A DNA stretch of 64,000 nt, taken from contig CAUYUJ010005703.1 of assembly GCA_963575745.1 (NCBI GenBank), positions 288,501 to 352,500 of the forward strand. The letters are read 5' to 3'. The stretch is from Prorocentrum cordatum. Lineage: Eukaryota > Sar > Dinophyceae > Prorocentrales > Prorocentraceae. The notes beneath the pieces are model-generated. The model saw nothing but the letters and a program-made list of their open reading frames with translations, did not search any database and was not told the DNA's origin. Of the stretch, positions 11,170-22,056 are shown piece by piece (position 1 is the stretch's first letter; every line of letters starts with the position of its first letter). The position numbers were made by a program, and so were the translations under genes.

Positions 11170-11935
11170 GTATGTACGTATATATATGTATACACATCGA
11201 CATATACATATACGTCTGCATATACATATACATTTCCATATGCATCTACATCTACATCTACATCTACATCTACATCTACATCTACATCTACATCTACAAA
11301 TGACATACATGTAAATATAGATGCACATATTCATTTACATCTACATCTATATATACATATACGTATACGTATACACATACATATACATGCCCATGTGTAA
11401 ATACATATACAAATGCAGATACATCTACGTATACATATACGCATACATACACATATACATAAACATAAGCATATGCACATACGCATACCTAAACCTATAC
11501 ATATACATACACATATACATATAAGTATGCATACGCATCTGCATGCATCTATATTGAAAATAAAATCATACCTATACAAATGCATATGCCTATGTACAGA
11601 TGCACCTATACACAATATTTTGCATATATATATATATATGTATACATATGTATACATATTCACGTGCAGTACATGTACATGTACATGGATATATACATAT
11701 ACCTATACAAATACATGTACATCAACATGTGCATACACATATACTTGTACATATGCATGCACATGTACATGTACATATACAGATGCAGATATATATATAT
11801 ATATATATATATACATACATATACATACAAACATACATATGAATATGCATATGCAAATACATATACATTTACATATACATGTACATACGCATATACATAT
11901 ACATGTGCATATACGAGAGAGCGTGATCCACCGCC
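11125..11935. repeat. (TC)n followed by ACATAT/CATCTA hexanucleotide arrays
   Basis: (TC)n lies at about 11126-11158, then TA/TG runs, then an almost pure CATCTA hexanucleotide run at 11243-11297, then degenerate ACATAT-type repeats to about 11920. No coding content. Confidence 0.95.
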
Positions 11936-12014
11936 GCTTTACTGTGGAAAATTGCCAACCTTTTCCTCCGGAACCCAGGGGTCTCCCCCCCCCCTCCGAA
12001 AATCCCCCCCCCCC

Positions 12015-12735
12015 TGCTGTATTGGGGCCCTCTGGAGCGCGTCCTGGGCCGTATTGGGGCGGTCTCGGGAGCTTCTGAGGTCGTCAAGCACGGACCGACA
12101 GCGAAAACAAGCAATATGTTGAAAATATACGTTTTACAAAGAGAATGGGGCTATTTTGGCCCCTTGGGGCTCTCTTTGGGGCCCTATTGGGGGTCGCTTG
12201 GGGTGTCTTGGGGGCTTCTGAAGCCACCTTGAAGGCCATGTTGGGCGTCTGGGAGCGACCTTCGGGCGTCCCGGGTCTGTTCTGGAGCCTCTTGGGGCCT
12301 CCTTGGCGCCTTCTGGCGGCCTTCTGTGAGGCCCCGGGGCTCCCCGAGGGCCCCGGGGCCCACATTTGCGGTCGTCTTGGGCCCTTCGTGGGCCGTCCTG
12401 GAGCTCTCTGGGGCTGTATTGGGGCCCTCTGGGGCGCGTCCTCGGCCGGACCGACAGCGAAAACAAGCAATATGTTAAACATATACGTTTTACGAAGGGA
12501 ATGGGGATATTTGGGGCCCTATTGGGGGTCGCTTGGGGTGTCTTGGGGGCTTCTGAAGCCGCCTTGGAGGCCATGTTGGGCGTCTGGGAGCGACCTTCGG
12601 GCGTCCCGGGTCTGTTCTGGAGCCTTTCGGGCCTCCTTGGTGCCTTCTGGCGGTCTTCTGTGAGGCCCCGGGGCTCCCCGAGGGCCCCGGAGCCCACATT
12701 TGTGGTAGCGGCGCCGGCCCCGGGCGCACGGACCT
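12015..12735 (+). repeat. R1 array with ~345-bp internal duplication
   Basis: Two near-identical segments containing ACCGACAGCGAAAACAAGCA begin near 12090 and 12451. Each is followed by an ATATACGTTTTAC stretch and the same series of CCTTGGGG-type units, so a composite R1 unit is locally duplicated. Confidence 0.75.
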
Positions 12736-13254
12736 GGTGCGCCGTCATATGAATAAATACGTATGATGTTTTACCATGCGTATACATACACATACGTGAG
12801 ATGTTACACCATGCATATGCATACACATACGTAGATGTGATACCATGCATATGCATACACACACGTAAGCATTGACACACTGCATGTACATGCACGCACG
12901 TAAGATGCTGTACCATGCATGTAGATACATGTCCGTATGATATGAGGTCACAGATGTTCATAGATATACGTGTGCTGTGGTCTCAGATATACAGATATAC
13001 AACCATGCCCCCCTAGCTGAAAATGATACCTATGTGTGAATCATACAGGGCGCGCATGGGTTAACATCACACATGCATAGGGCGGTGTGTCCCGACAGGC
13101 GGCTCCACAGCCGGACAATTGTTTCAAGGGTTTTGTTTCAAGTTGTGTTTCAAGTTTTGTTTCTGGGGCGTTTCGGATTTTGTCTCTGGGCCCTGGCCTG
13201 GTTTTGTTTCTGGGCCCTGGCCAAGAGTGCCCAAGAGGCCCCCCCGGAGGCCCC
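12736..13254. other. Loose CATACG/CATGCATA repeats, then unique sequence
   Basis: From 12745 to 12945 there are four irregular copies of a ~60-bp stretch containing ATACACATACGT and ACCATGCAT. From 13000 to 13254 no gene is recognised; TTTTGTTTC-rich direct repeats occur at 13125-13215. Confidence 0.5.
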
Positions 13255-13700
13255 AAGAGGTCAGAGTTGTGAGGATGCCTCAGGCGGTAGTGGCCAGACC
13301 ACCTGCTCAGGGCATCTCGCAACTCAGAGTGGCGAGGGTCTCAGGCGGAAGTGGCCAGACCACCTTGGGGCAATGTATCTCCGAGGTCAGAGCTCAGTGC
13401 ATCTCGGAACCCAGAGTTGCGAGGATGTCTCAGGCGAACGTGCCCGGACCACCATGGGGCAGGGCACCTCCGAGGTCAGAGATCGCAGGATGTCTCAGGC
13501 GAGATCGGAGTGAACACCTCACCTCAGGGCGTCTCGGAACCCAGAAATGCGAGCGTGTCTCAAGCGAAAGTGCCCGGACCACCGTGGGGCAGGGCACCTC
13601 CGAGGTCAGAGTTTCGAGGATGTCTCAGGCGAAAGTGGTCTGACCAACTCAGGTCAGGACGTCTCGGAACCCAGAGCTTTGAGGATGTCTCAGGCGAACC
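13255..13700 (+). repeat. ~65-bp tandem repeat with GAGGATGTCTCAGGCG core (family R4)
   Basis: The core GAGGATGTCTCAGGCG or a close variant begins near 13270, 13332, 13420, 13486, 13550, 13616 and 13680, so most spacings are 62-66 bp, with one of about 88. Between cores are CCGGACCACC..GGGGCA and CACCTCCGAGGTCAGAG segments. The core is the reverse complement of a motif in the 152-bp repeat at 32.9-33.5 kb. Confidence 0.8.
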
Positions 13701-13717
13701 GGGCCTCCTCCTGCGCT

Positions 13718-14025
13718 TCCTCCTCTTCCTCCTCCTCCTCCTCCTCCTCCTCCTCCTCCTCCTCCTGCTCTTCCTCCTCCTGCTCCTCCTCCTCCTCTTC
13801 TGCCTGGATGCTGCGCCGGTTGCGAACGCCTGCTCCTCCACGAAATTAGTCCTCATCCGCCTCCCCTTGCCCATGTCCCTCCCCGCCTCCTCGCTCTTTC
13901 TCCCCCTCCTCCTCCTCCTCCTCCTCCTCCTCCTCCTCCCTCCTCCTCTCCTCCTCCTCCTCGTCGTCCTACTCCCCCCCTGTCCTGTCTTCATCCTCCC
14001 ACTCCTCCTCCCTCCTCCTCCTCCG
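13718..14025 (+). repeat. (CCT)n microsatellite with a short unique island
   Basis: CCT runs lie at 13718-13800 and 13900-14020. Between them, the minus strand of 13815-13880 reads a short protein-like stretch (MGKGRRMRTNFVEEQAFATG) that might be a small exon, but there is no independent support. Confidence 0.8.
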
Positions 14026-14394
14026 CTGGCCGAGCCGGGCCGGGCCGGGCCGAGCCGAGCCGGCGGAGGAATAGTCTGATTATGGAAGGGAGGGGGAAGA
14101 GAACGAGCAGGAGGAGGAGGAGGAGGACATGGATGAGGTGCTTTTTCGAACGGCCGAAACGGTCCTCCCGGTCCCCTCCACCTCCTACTCCTTCTGGCTC
14201 TACCCTCGGCTCGGATTGCGCTGGACGCCTGCCCGACGTTCACTCCTCCTCCTTCTCCTCCTCCTCATCCTCCCTCCTCCTTCCCGGGTGCCCGGGGGAT
14301 GCCCGGATGCCCCGGTGCCGGGGTGCCTGAGGTGCCCCGGTGCCCGGGTGCCCGACAGGGGGTCTTCCGTGCGGGTCTTCCGTGCGGCGACAGT

Positions 14395-14680
14395 GCTCTC
14401 GCTGTTGAAGGATGCGAATCCAAGGGCGCAGTTGTACGACCGAATGTGCTGCATGAAGTGGTCGTGGGAAAGACCCGGACGAAGGAGCTGAGCCATTTCG
14501 GCCGGAGCGGGAGGCAGCAGGGGGATGCCAGCCAGGGCTCCGTACCTGCAGCACGCGCCGAAGTCCTTTTTCTGCGTGCTGCCGGGCAGCGCGCGCGTTC
14601 GGCGAAGAAGTGCAGCGCCCCGCACGTTGCGCAGGTTCCTTGAAAGTGGCCGGTCGGAGAGAGCGACGCTTTCGGAACGC
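14395..14680 (-). pseudogene. Helitron-like Rep/helicase protein, N-terminal domain (broken)
   Basis: The minus strand carries, in order, CATCGALHFFAERARC (about 14640-14590), then after a frame change FGACCRYGALAGIPLLPPAP and HDHFMQHIRSYNCALGFAS (to about 14420). This is the usual order of the Helitron_like_N region: a C-x2-C-G-A module ahead of a conserved Glu-Arg, a CC-x2-G block, a Pro-rich linker, then the F-x3-I-R-x-Y-N signature. The downstream HUH replicase and helicase are missing; the sequence ends in a CCGGGTGCCC-rich repeat near 14280-14350. The frame change and a stop between the zinc-finger array and this domain show it is decayed. A PIF1-type helicase fragment at 43.4-44.1 kb on the same strand may come from a related element. 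Confidence 0.7.
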
Positions 14681-14689
14681 GGTTGCTGC

Positions 14690-16440
14690 ATCATTCGTCT
14701 GTCGACCACCAGCCGGCGCGGTGGCCGGTGCGTACGCCAAGAGAAGTCCCAGGCACGGGTTCTGCGAACCAGTTCCGATGCGCTGCGCAGGCGGGCGGAC
14801 AGCTGGACGAGTTCGGAAGTGCTACGCGGGTGGACTTGAAGCGACACCACGGCACGGAACATTTCGGCGAGTCACGTGCTCGGAGGTACATGCGGACGGC
14901 TGCCCCCACCTGCTTGCGGAGTGCTTGCAGCGGATCGCTACGTGGACGGGCGTGTGGGGCACCAGAAGACCCCCACGTCGGAGGATGATGGGACCCGGCG
15001 GCGGCGGTGGCTACCGCGGCGTGTCGGACGTGGTCGGGGCAGTATCCGGTGGCGTACATTGCTTTCGTCAACTTTCTGTCGCACAGTGGGAAGGAACATG
15101 TGAGTTTAAAGCAACGTTCGCACATGCCGTTGTTGTGCGGCACTGCGCGTCGCACGCCATGGCGGGCGGGGGCGCGGCAGCCGGCCTTTCCGGGCCCCTG
15201 GCAACGGGGCCCCGCGAGGCAACAGTGCCTACATTCCACCACGGTGCCGAGAGGGCCCACGCGAAAAGCGCACCCAATGGCACGATTGCTACATGGCTTC
15301 CCTTTTCCGAATGCACGCGATGCATAGGCCGTCGGACGACTTCCGTTAAGCTACACCGTTGCACCCAGACGAGCTACAAGGGCGTTCGGCTTGCTCGTAG
15401 GATCGTTTGGAGAGGGATGGTAGTGGTTGTGGTGTGGACAGCCCACACGTTCGACATAGGCCTGCTGAACCAGGGGTGGAACGGCCGTCGCACCTACGCG
15501 TCGCGCATGGGAAACAAGACGAAGTGCAAAGACAACACAAGGTGTCATCTGGCGACTCGACTACGTTCGTACACGCGGGCGCGCGGCAGAAGTGGAGCAG
15601 GGCGGGCGGTTGGCAGACGAGGCAATGCTGTCCGTGTTGTCGAGGGACGCGGAAGTTGCAGGTGGCCGTAGCGCAAGGAAAGACCCCGACGATGCACATG
15701 GGGCATGGCGCGCCCGTTCGAGATGTGCTTTCTTGCCCTTTCGGAGCGCTACATCGCGAGGGCGTAGATGCAAGCGCCGTCGAAGACTTGCGCTGGAGCG
15801 GCTAGAGAAGGGCTGGCGGCTGGGCTGGCTCCGCCACAGTGAGCGCGCAGATCTGGAGTTCCGGGCGCTCCTCGGCGCGAGAAGCACACTGTGCACGGTC
15901 GACGTCCGGCTTGGCATGGGACGCAAGTGCTGCGGGCTGCATCGCTCCGTTCCTCATGGCAGCCAGGCGATGCGCAGGCGAATTGCCGACCAGGGTTGTA
16001 GGCGCAAGAATGGTTGTTGTGATGGTTAACGCATTGCGGAAGCCGGCCTGATGCATTTTTGACCTTTTGCCGGACGTGGGAAGGACACCCCAGCACCGCG
16101 AAGCGACAGGGCAGGGAGCCTTCAGAGCACGGAAAGCACGGGCCAGATGATTTGTCGGTTGTCAGAAAGCGGCAGCCGACGCGGGCGTTCCTACACAAGT
16201 TCCACTCACGCGTGGTATTGTGGCATGGGTCGGAAAAGTGCGTTGTGCAGAAAATAAGCGTGACATGTGTTTTTGGCCGTCGGAAGGGTGGAGCTACAGG
16301 AGCCTCGCACTGGGGGTGGGCACACCGTGCATCTGCCGAAAGGCACCGCTTGCAAAATCTGTGACGTTCTCGTTTGTTGGTGCCTTCGACTGGGATCTGA
16401 GCTTGGAGTCCACTGCAAATTGCATAGTTATGACACTGTG
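14690..16440 (-). pseudogene. Cys-rich tandem zinc-finger array fused ahead of the Helitron-like domain
   Basis: Reading the minus strand downwards in three frames, at least nine Cys/His modules follow one another: FCKRCLSADARCAHPQC, GPCFPCSEGSLPCRFAVLGC, CASPGCHEERS, CVPCQAGRRPC, QHCLVCQPPALLHFC, CCLCTSSCFPC, NGMCERCFKLTCSFPLC and CSVPWCRFKSTR, each followed by a further Cys/His pair such as C-x2-H. The shared layout is roughly C-x2-C-x(5-8)-C-x(3-4)-C-x(10-14)-C-x2-(C/H), repeated about every 29 residues. It resembles the WRKY19-like zinc-finger repeats of plants and oomycetes. Several frame changes mean it is not intact as written; introns or decay could explain them. Its position directly before the Helitron_like_N block suggests one protein. 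Confidence 0.55.
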
Positions 16441-17085
16441 TCGCGGCCTCTCAGTAACAGCTGGAGCCATGACCACGAATACGGAGGTGCAGGGAGCGGC
16501 GGCTCGACCCGCGATATGGATGGCAGCCTGCAATGCCGTAAAAGTAAGCAGGAGAATACTGACTGGTGACTGCGGAGGCAGCAGCATCATGTCTTCAGCC
16601 GATATGGGGCACGGGGTCGGTGGAGCAGGACGCGGAAGTGCAATTCGGAGACCTTGTTGGAAGCTCCGGGAACAGCCTCGGCGCTGACCTGGGCCCCGTC
16701 ATGGCTCCATGGATGGGCCAATGGCTGTGCACGGAAACGGAAAGAGCGCTGAAGGAACTTGCCCGAGACGGCTCATGGCACCCTTCGCTCTTGGGAGCGT
16801 AAATGTTAAGGGCTGGTTACGTCACTGCTCCCCGTCCTCCTCTCCTCCTCGTCCTCCTCCTCCTCCTCCTCATCATCATCAGCCTCCTCCATGTCCCCCC
16901 CGCTCTCTTCAATCTGCCGTTCCTTCTCTTCCTACACCTCGTTCTCGTCCTTCCTCACCTCGAGTCACTCCCCAGTCCTCCTCATCCTTCGCTCCCCTTC
17001 CATCCTTGTCATCAGCATCCCTCGCCACCATTACTTACGCCTCCTCATCATCATAATGTATGGTGTGGCTCTCGCGTGGCCATCA
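16441..17085. other. No gene recognised; CCT-rich from 16835
   Basis: The minus strand from 16600 to 16441 may hold further remains of the Cys-rich array but is not clear. A (CCT)n-like pyrimidine tract occupies about 16835-17040. Confidence 0.4.
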
Positions 17086-18420
17086 TTGGGCTGTCTTGGG
17101 GCCTCGCATGACCCTCTCGGGGTCAATTTTTGGAGGCATACTGGAAGTCTCTGGGGCGTATTGGGAGGAGTTGTTGGGCCTCTTGGGAGCCTCCGGGGAG
17201 CCTTTTGGGGGGCGCTTGGGTGGCCTCGGGGGGTTTCTTGCGGCCTCGTGGGGCCCTCTTGGGGTCCGCTGGGCTCGCTTAGGCAATCTTGAGGCCATGT
17301 CGGGGCCCTCCTGGGGCCGTCTTGGGCGACTCCTGCGCCGTCCTGGGGCGCTCTTGGACCGTCTTGGGACGCCTTTGGGGGCGTCTTGGGCCGTCTTGGG
17401 CCCGGCTTAAGGGTCTCTTGGGCCGTCCTGGGGCTCTCTTGGGGGCCTCTTGGGCCGTCTTGGAGCGTCGGAAAGCAAAAAAAGCAAGAACGCGAAAAAC
17501 ATCGAAAGAACCAATGACAAATCAGCGTTTGTGGCCTCTTGGGGTTCTCTTGGGAGGCCTCTTGGAGGCCGCTTGGGGCGTGTTGGTGGCCTGTGGGCTC
17601 GTCTGGAGGCCATGCTGGCGCGTGTTGGAGGCTCGCTGGCCTTTTAGGCAGTCGTCAGGCCATGTCGGGGCCCTCCTGGGGCTGTCTTGAGCGGTTCCTA
17701 GGTTGTCTTGGGGCTCACTTGGGCAATCTTGGGACGCCTTTGGGGGCCTCTTGGGCTGACTTGGGGCCGGCTCAGGGGCCTCTTGGGCCGTCCTGGGGCT
17801 GTCTTGGGTGCCTCTTGGGCCGACTAGCAGCGTCGGAAAACAGAAAAAGCGAGAAGGCAAAACAAATATAAAAAACAATGAAAAATCAACGTTTGTGGCC
17901 TCTTGGGGCTCCTTGGGAGGCCTCTTGGAGGCCGCTTGGGGCGTGTTGGTGGCTTCTGGCCTCGTTTGGAGGCCATGCTGGCGCGTGTTGGAGGTCCGCT
18001 GGGCTCGCTTAGGCAGTCTTCAGGCCATGGCGGGGCCCTCCTGGAGCTGTCTTGGGCGGCTCCTGGGCCGTCCTGGGGGCCTTTTGGGCCGTCTCGGGAC
18101 GCCTTTGGGGGCTTCTTGGGCCGTCTTGGGGCCGGCTTAGGGGCCTCTTGGGCCGTCCTGGGGCTCTCTTGGGGGCCTCTTGGGCCGTCTTGGAGCGTCG
18201 GAAAGCAGGAAAAGCGAGAAGACAAAAAACATTGAAAAAAACAATGAAAAAAACAACGTTTTTTGCCTCTTGGGGCTCTCTTGGGAGGCGTCTTGGAGGC
18301 CGCTTGGGGCGTGTTGGTGGCCGCTGGGCTCGTCTGGAAGCCATGCTGGCGCGTGTTGGAGCGCTCGCGGGCTGTCTTGGCTGGGCTGGAGCCCGCCCTG
18401 GCGGTCTCTGGAGCCGAACG
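17086..18420 (+). repeat. ~365-bp macrosatellite of composite R1 units
   Basis: The landmark CGTCGGAAA followed by an A-rich linker begins near 17466, 17832 and 18197, giving periods of 366 and 365 bp. Each unit holds the A-rich linker (AAAAAGCGAGAAG..AACAATGA), then GGCCTCTTGGGG, a GGGGCGTGTTGGTGG segment, a CATGCTGGCGCGTGTTGGAG segment and many CCTTGGG units. About 3.5 copies are present. This shows the R1 arrays elsewhere are built from a longer composite unit, not only from short CCTTGGG repeats. Confidence 0.85.
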
Positions 18421-18505
18421 GGAACCCTTCCGAGCGGCCCCGGGGGCCCTGCACCCCCATGCGCCCCCGAGGTCCTTGGGCTCGGCCGGGGGACATCGTC
18501 CCCCA

Positions 18506-18507
<2 letters not shown>

Positions 18508-18570
<63 letters not shown>
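18508..18570. repeat. (TA)n microsatellite
   Basis: About 30 TA dinucleotides directly abut an R2 satellite copy at the TTCTCTGGGCCC position. Confidence 0.95.
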
Positions 18571-18571
<1 letters not shown>

Positions 18572-19005
18572 TCTGGGCCCAAGAGGCGGCCATGCCAACG
18601 TCAAATATAGAAAACACAATACAATATGCGAGGCGCGCGGGCGCGCTGGTGACCCGCGCGGTGCCGGGTCACCCGCACGCGCGCGCGATGCCTCCTGTAT
18701 TGGTTTTATACAATCGGAGGCCATGTTAAGTTGAAAACTCAATGATCAAAACCCAATGTAAATATTCATTCTCTGGGCCCAAGAGGCGGCCATGCCCACG
18801 TCAAAAATAGAAAACACAATACAATGGGCGAGGCGAGCGCGGGCGCGCTGGTGACCCGCGCGGGGCCGGGTCACCCGCGCGCGCGCGCGATGCATCCTGT
18901 ATTGGTTTTAGACAATCGGAGGCCATGTTAAGTTGAAAACTCAATGATCAAACCCCAATGTAAATATTCACCCTCGAGGCCCAAGAGGCGGCCATGTAAA
19001 CCTTG
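18571..19005. repeat. ~200-bp satellite (R2), about two copies
   Basis: GGAGGCCATGTTAAG starts at 18716 and 18918 (202 bp apart). Both units carry the GGTGACCCG/CGGGTCACC dyad. Closely similar to the 5.5-6.6 kb array. Confidence 0.9.
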
Positions 19006-19289
19006 GCAGGTCTTAGCAGCATTTCCATTCCCCTCCGTTTGGGCAACTGGAAGAAATGGGCCGCCACCAATGGATAGACGCCCCCCGCCAATCAAGCCGC
19101 GCCGAGGGTGCGACGGCGCCCGGGGGATGGGCAGATAGACGGACAGAAGATGCGCAGACGTATCGGTGCGACGGCGCCTGGGGGGATAGATGTAGATACA
19201 TGGATACGCCGCGCCAGCAAAGCAAAGCCGACGGTGCGGCGGCGAACGCTTTTTGAATATTGACCAGAACGGAGATCAATACAGGGGGA
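19006..19289. other. Non-coding spacer
   Basis: GATAGACGGACAGA/GATAGATGTAGATA-like stretches and short tandem echoes; nothing coding is recognised. Confidence 0.4.
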
Positions 19290-20335
19290 ACCCCCTTATC
19301 TTTTATTCCTTCCCCCCGAGGGGGGGGGGGGGGGAGGGGGGAGGGATCACACCCGGATACGCGGGGGGTGGGGGGGGCACCCGGGCGGCTCCCTTTGGGA
19401 GAGGGGAGCGGCCGCGAGGCGGAGGGGAGCGGCCGCGACCCGGGGGGAAGCCAATCTGCTCCCCCCGGGACACGGGGGGGAAGCCAATCTGAGCAACGTC
19501 GTAGCTTATTCGAAAGGAAGCCCCTTCGCCTTAGCTGCCCCGATACGCAACACGCAACACGTATCGTATTGATACGGAGCTCAACACGTGGGCTGAAAAC
19601 GTAGGTACGACGCGATACGTTCGCCAAAATGTAAGCCAATACGTGGAGCCAACACGCAACGTATTGACACGGACGTCTTGAACACGGGACGTTTTGCGTA
19701 TCGGAACCGGCGTATCGAGGCAGCCAAGCCCTTCCCATGTACCCCTTCCCCCCGAAGGGGGAGAGGGGAAGAGGGGGTCACACCCGGATACGCGGGGAGG
19801 GGGGGGGGGGGGGCCCCCGTGCGGCTCCCTTCGGGGGAGGGGAGCGGCCGCGACGCGGACGGGAGCGGCCGCGACCCGGGGGGGAAGCCAATCTGCGCGC
19901 CCCCAGACACGGGGGGGAAGCCAATCTGAGCAACGTCGTAGCTTACTCGAAGGGAAGCCCTCTTCCCTTTTATCCCTTCCCCCGAGGGAGGGGGGGGAGG
20001 GGGTCACACCTGGATGCGCGGGGGGCGGGAGGGGGGGACGGAGGGGCACCCGGGCGGCTCCCCTCGGGGGAGGGGAGCGGCCGCGACGCGGAGGGGAGCG
20101 GCCGCGACACGGAGGGGGAAGTCAATCTGAGCAACGTCGTAGCTTACTCGAAGGGAAGCCCCCTTCCCCCCTTTTATCCCTTCCCCCCGAGGGGATGGGA
20201 GGGGGGGGGTCCCACCCGGATAATTACCCAGGGGGGGGGGGGACCCGGGCGGCTACCTTCGGGGGAGGGGAGCGGCCGCGACGCGGAGGGGAAGCCAATC
20301 TGAGCAAAGTCGGTGTTCACTCGAAGAGGGGGGGG
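19290..20335 (+). repeat. G-rich repeat array (R3), four irregular copies
   Basis: CAACGTCGTAGCTTA-type landmarks lie near 19494, 19931, 20132 and (diverged) 20304. Each unit combines CCCCTT(C)CCCCCGAGGGGG, long poly-G runs, CACACCCGGATACGCGGGG, and one or two GGGGAGCGGCCGCGAC blocks. An unrelated ~190-bp AT-richer insert at 19530-19720 (containing AACACGCAACACGTATCG) separates the first unit from the rest. The dense G-runs predict G-quadruplexes. Confidence 0.85.
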
Positions 20336-21178
20336 TCCTGGAAGGGGGTCCCAAGGGGGGGTCCCGGGTCAGAATACCACCCTCCCGGGGCCCATGGCCC
20401 GCCCTCTCCCTCCCATTTCTGTCGAGGGCAGAGGCCTCCAGGGTCGGCGGCACTGGCCGTAAGGCCTTAGCAAGATCAATTTGGAATCAGAATATGTCGC
20501 CGACAGGTCAAAGACAGGCGATAGGCCCACGATAGCGAACCCGCAAGGTCCTGGGCTGGGTGTGCTGGCGGGCCCCTGTCGGCGATGAAACGGCGATTGG
20601 GCATAGATGACCCCCTGAGTCTGTTCCCCCTACCGTTGCCCCTGACCTCTGGGTGCCCACGTCGTGAAAAAGTCACGACGTCGGAAGTCTCTGGGCTGGG
20701 TCGGTGCAACTAGGCGGATGATTGGCGCCGCCCCCGAGGGCCTGGGCCGGTCGTCCTTGATGGTGGAGTTGCCGAATCTGTGAGGCTGGAAAGTCGCCAC
20801 CCAGATCTCCAGCGATGTGAGTTGTTCAATCCCAGCGTTTTTTCTCGAGCTCGGCTTCTGAGGCCCCCCTATTGGGCCCCCGGGCCATCGAACATGACTC
20901 CCGGACACCAAAAAAACTACCCCTGGGAAGTGGGACGAGACCCTCGGGGCCGCGCAGTTAAACAACACATCGTCTGGGCACGCAACCCAGGGAGGGAGGA
21001 GGGAGCGGGAGGGCAAGAGGAGGGAGGGGGTAGAGCGAGGAGGAACGGAGCGGGGAGGGAGGGGGGGAGGGAGGGAGGGGAGGGGGGGGGGGAGGGACGG
21101 AAGAAGAGAGGGAGAGAACAGGAACAAATATATGGTAAAAGCGCGCGCGCCCGGGGCTGCTCTCCAGTCTCTGGGAAC
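20336..21178. other. No gene recognised; GGGA-rich tract
   Basis: A GGGAGGG-rich purine tract spans about 20990-21120. Within the proposed PPIase-like gene this belongs to the intron after the 21.2-kb exon. Confidence 0.4.
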
Positions 21179-21226
21179 CTCTGCTGCAGGGTGCTGTTGT
21201 GGGAGACCCCGAACTGCGCCAGGAAG
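21179..21226 (-). CDS. Cyclophilin-type PPIase, short internal exon
   Basis: The minus strand reads FLAQFGVSHNSTLQQR. In cyclophilin-like proteins a (V/A)-Q-F-G-(V/I) stretch directly follows the K-G-F-(L/M) that ends the exon at 22870. The exon closes on AG|GT (21180-21177), a standard donor. The upstream border is ambiguous because CTTCCT occurs both at the end of the 22.9-kb exon and at the start of this one; such short terminal direct repeats are often seen at dinoflagellate introns. No neighbouring frame offers a better explanation. Confidence 0.5.
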
Positions 21227-21815
21227 CTCCGTGGTCGAGCTGGGCACCCCAAGAGCAAGAGGGGTCCAGGAACCAAGAGGGCCAAGGATCAGAGAAAACC
21301 TTGAACAGGTCTTAAAACCGAAGGCAGGGCAAGGAACACATTGAAGACGAATTGGGAATCTCCGAGACCCGGTGAGTCTGGAGGATGAGTCTAGCGCCGC
21401 GGCCGTCCCAGAGCATTCCAGAACGCGCTCGATGCATTCTGATCCTAGGCACGCCAGATCTCTGGATCCTCCACTCGGGCACACGTCCACATGAATCGGG
21501 GAAAGTACCCCCCCCGAAGCATGAAGCCAATAGCGCCCGATCTGGCGACGGGTCGCGCAGATTCTGTACGAAAGCAGCGCCCGTCGCCAATCCACGCGAC
21601 TTAGATCCCCGCTTGCGCTTCCTCGGTCCAGCCCCGCTACTCGATCCTCCCCCGGGTCCCCGCTCAGCCCACCGACCGGTCACGCCGATCGACGCCACAC
21701 CTCGCGCGGTGGACCTGAGCCTCCGACGTCGTGACCGTGACCTGTTCGATGCCAGCGGCTTCTCCGTCGCGGTAGTGTTCGGAACGCCAAGAAAGGAACG
21801 AAAGGGCCTCTCTTG
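21227..21815. other. Presumed intron sequence
   Basis: Open frames occur on both strands but none is supported. Lies between two PPIase-like exons. Confidence 0.35.
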
Positions 21816-21991
21816 CGAGGCGGGAATTGATCCATATCCGCCGCCTCGGAATCGACGTCCTGGTGCCCCAGCGGGCGGTGGATGTGGATATATTTCGGCC
21901 CCCGGGAGCCCGAATATGTCCATATCCACCGCCTGCCGAGGCTCCGAAAACTGACCCTCCAGGCGGTGGTCATGTATAAATTCCCGCCTCG
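21816..21991. mobile_element. 176-bp nested-palindrome (MITE-like) element
   Basis: Imperfect terminal inverted repeats of about 31 bp start CGAGGCGGGAATT (21816-21828) and end AATTCCCGCCTCG (21979-21991). Inside them is a second inverted repeat: GGCGGTGGATGTGGATAT begins at 21874, and its near-complement ATATGTCCATATCCACCGCC ends at 21933, around a CCCGGG-rich loop. There is no room for a protein. No target duplication was confirmed. It lies in the presumed intron between the PPIase-like exons at 21.2 and 22.9 kb. Confidence 0.6.
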
Positions 21992-22056
21992 GATCTCTGG
22001 CCTCGGAGGGCTGCGGCCACGGCCAGATTCCACGACCCAGATGTACGGTCAGGAAC

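Noticed and set aside
10326-11306. 326-codon minus-strand ORF
   Set aside because: Assembled from CATG/CATA and CATCTA microsatellites plus R1 units.
13351-14079. 242-codon plus-strand ORF and 227-codon minus-strand ORF
   Set aside because: Combine the 65-bp repeat with the CCT microsatellite; poly-Leu/Ser or poly-Arg.
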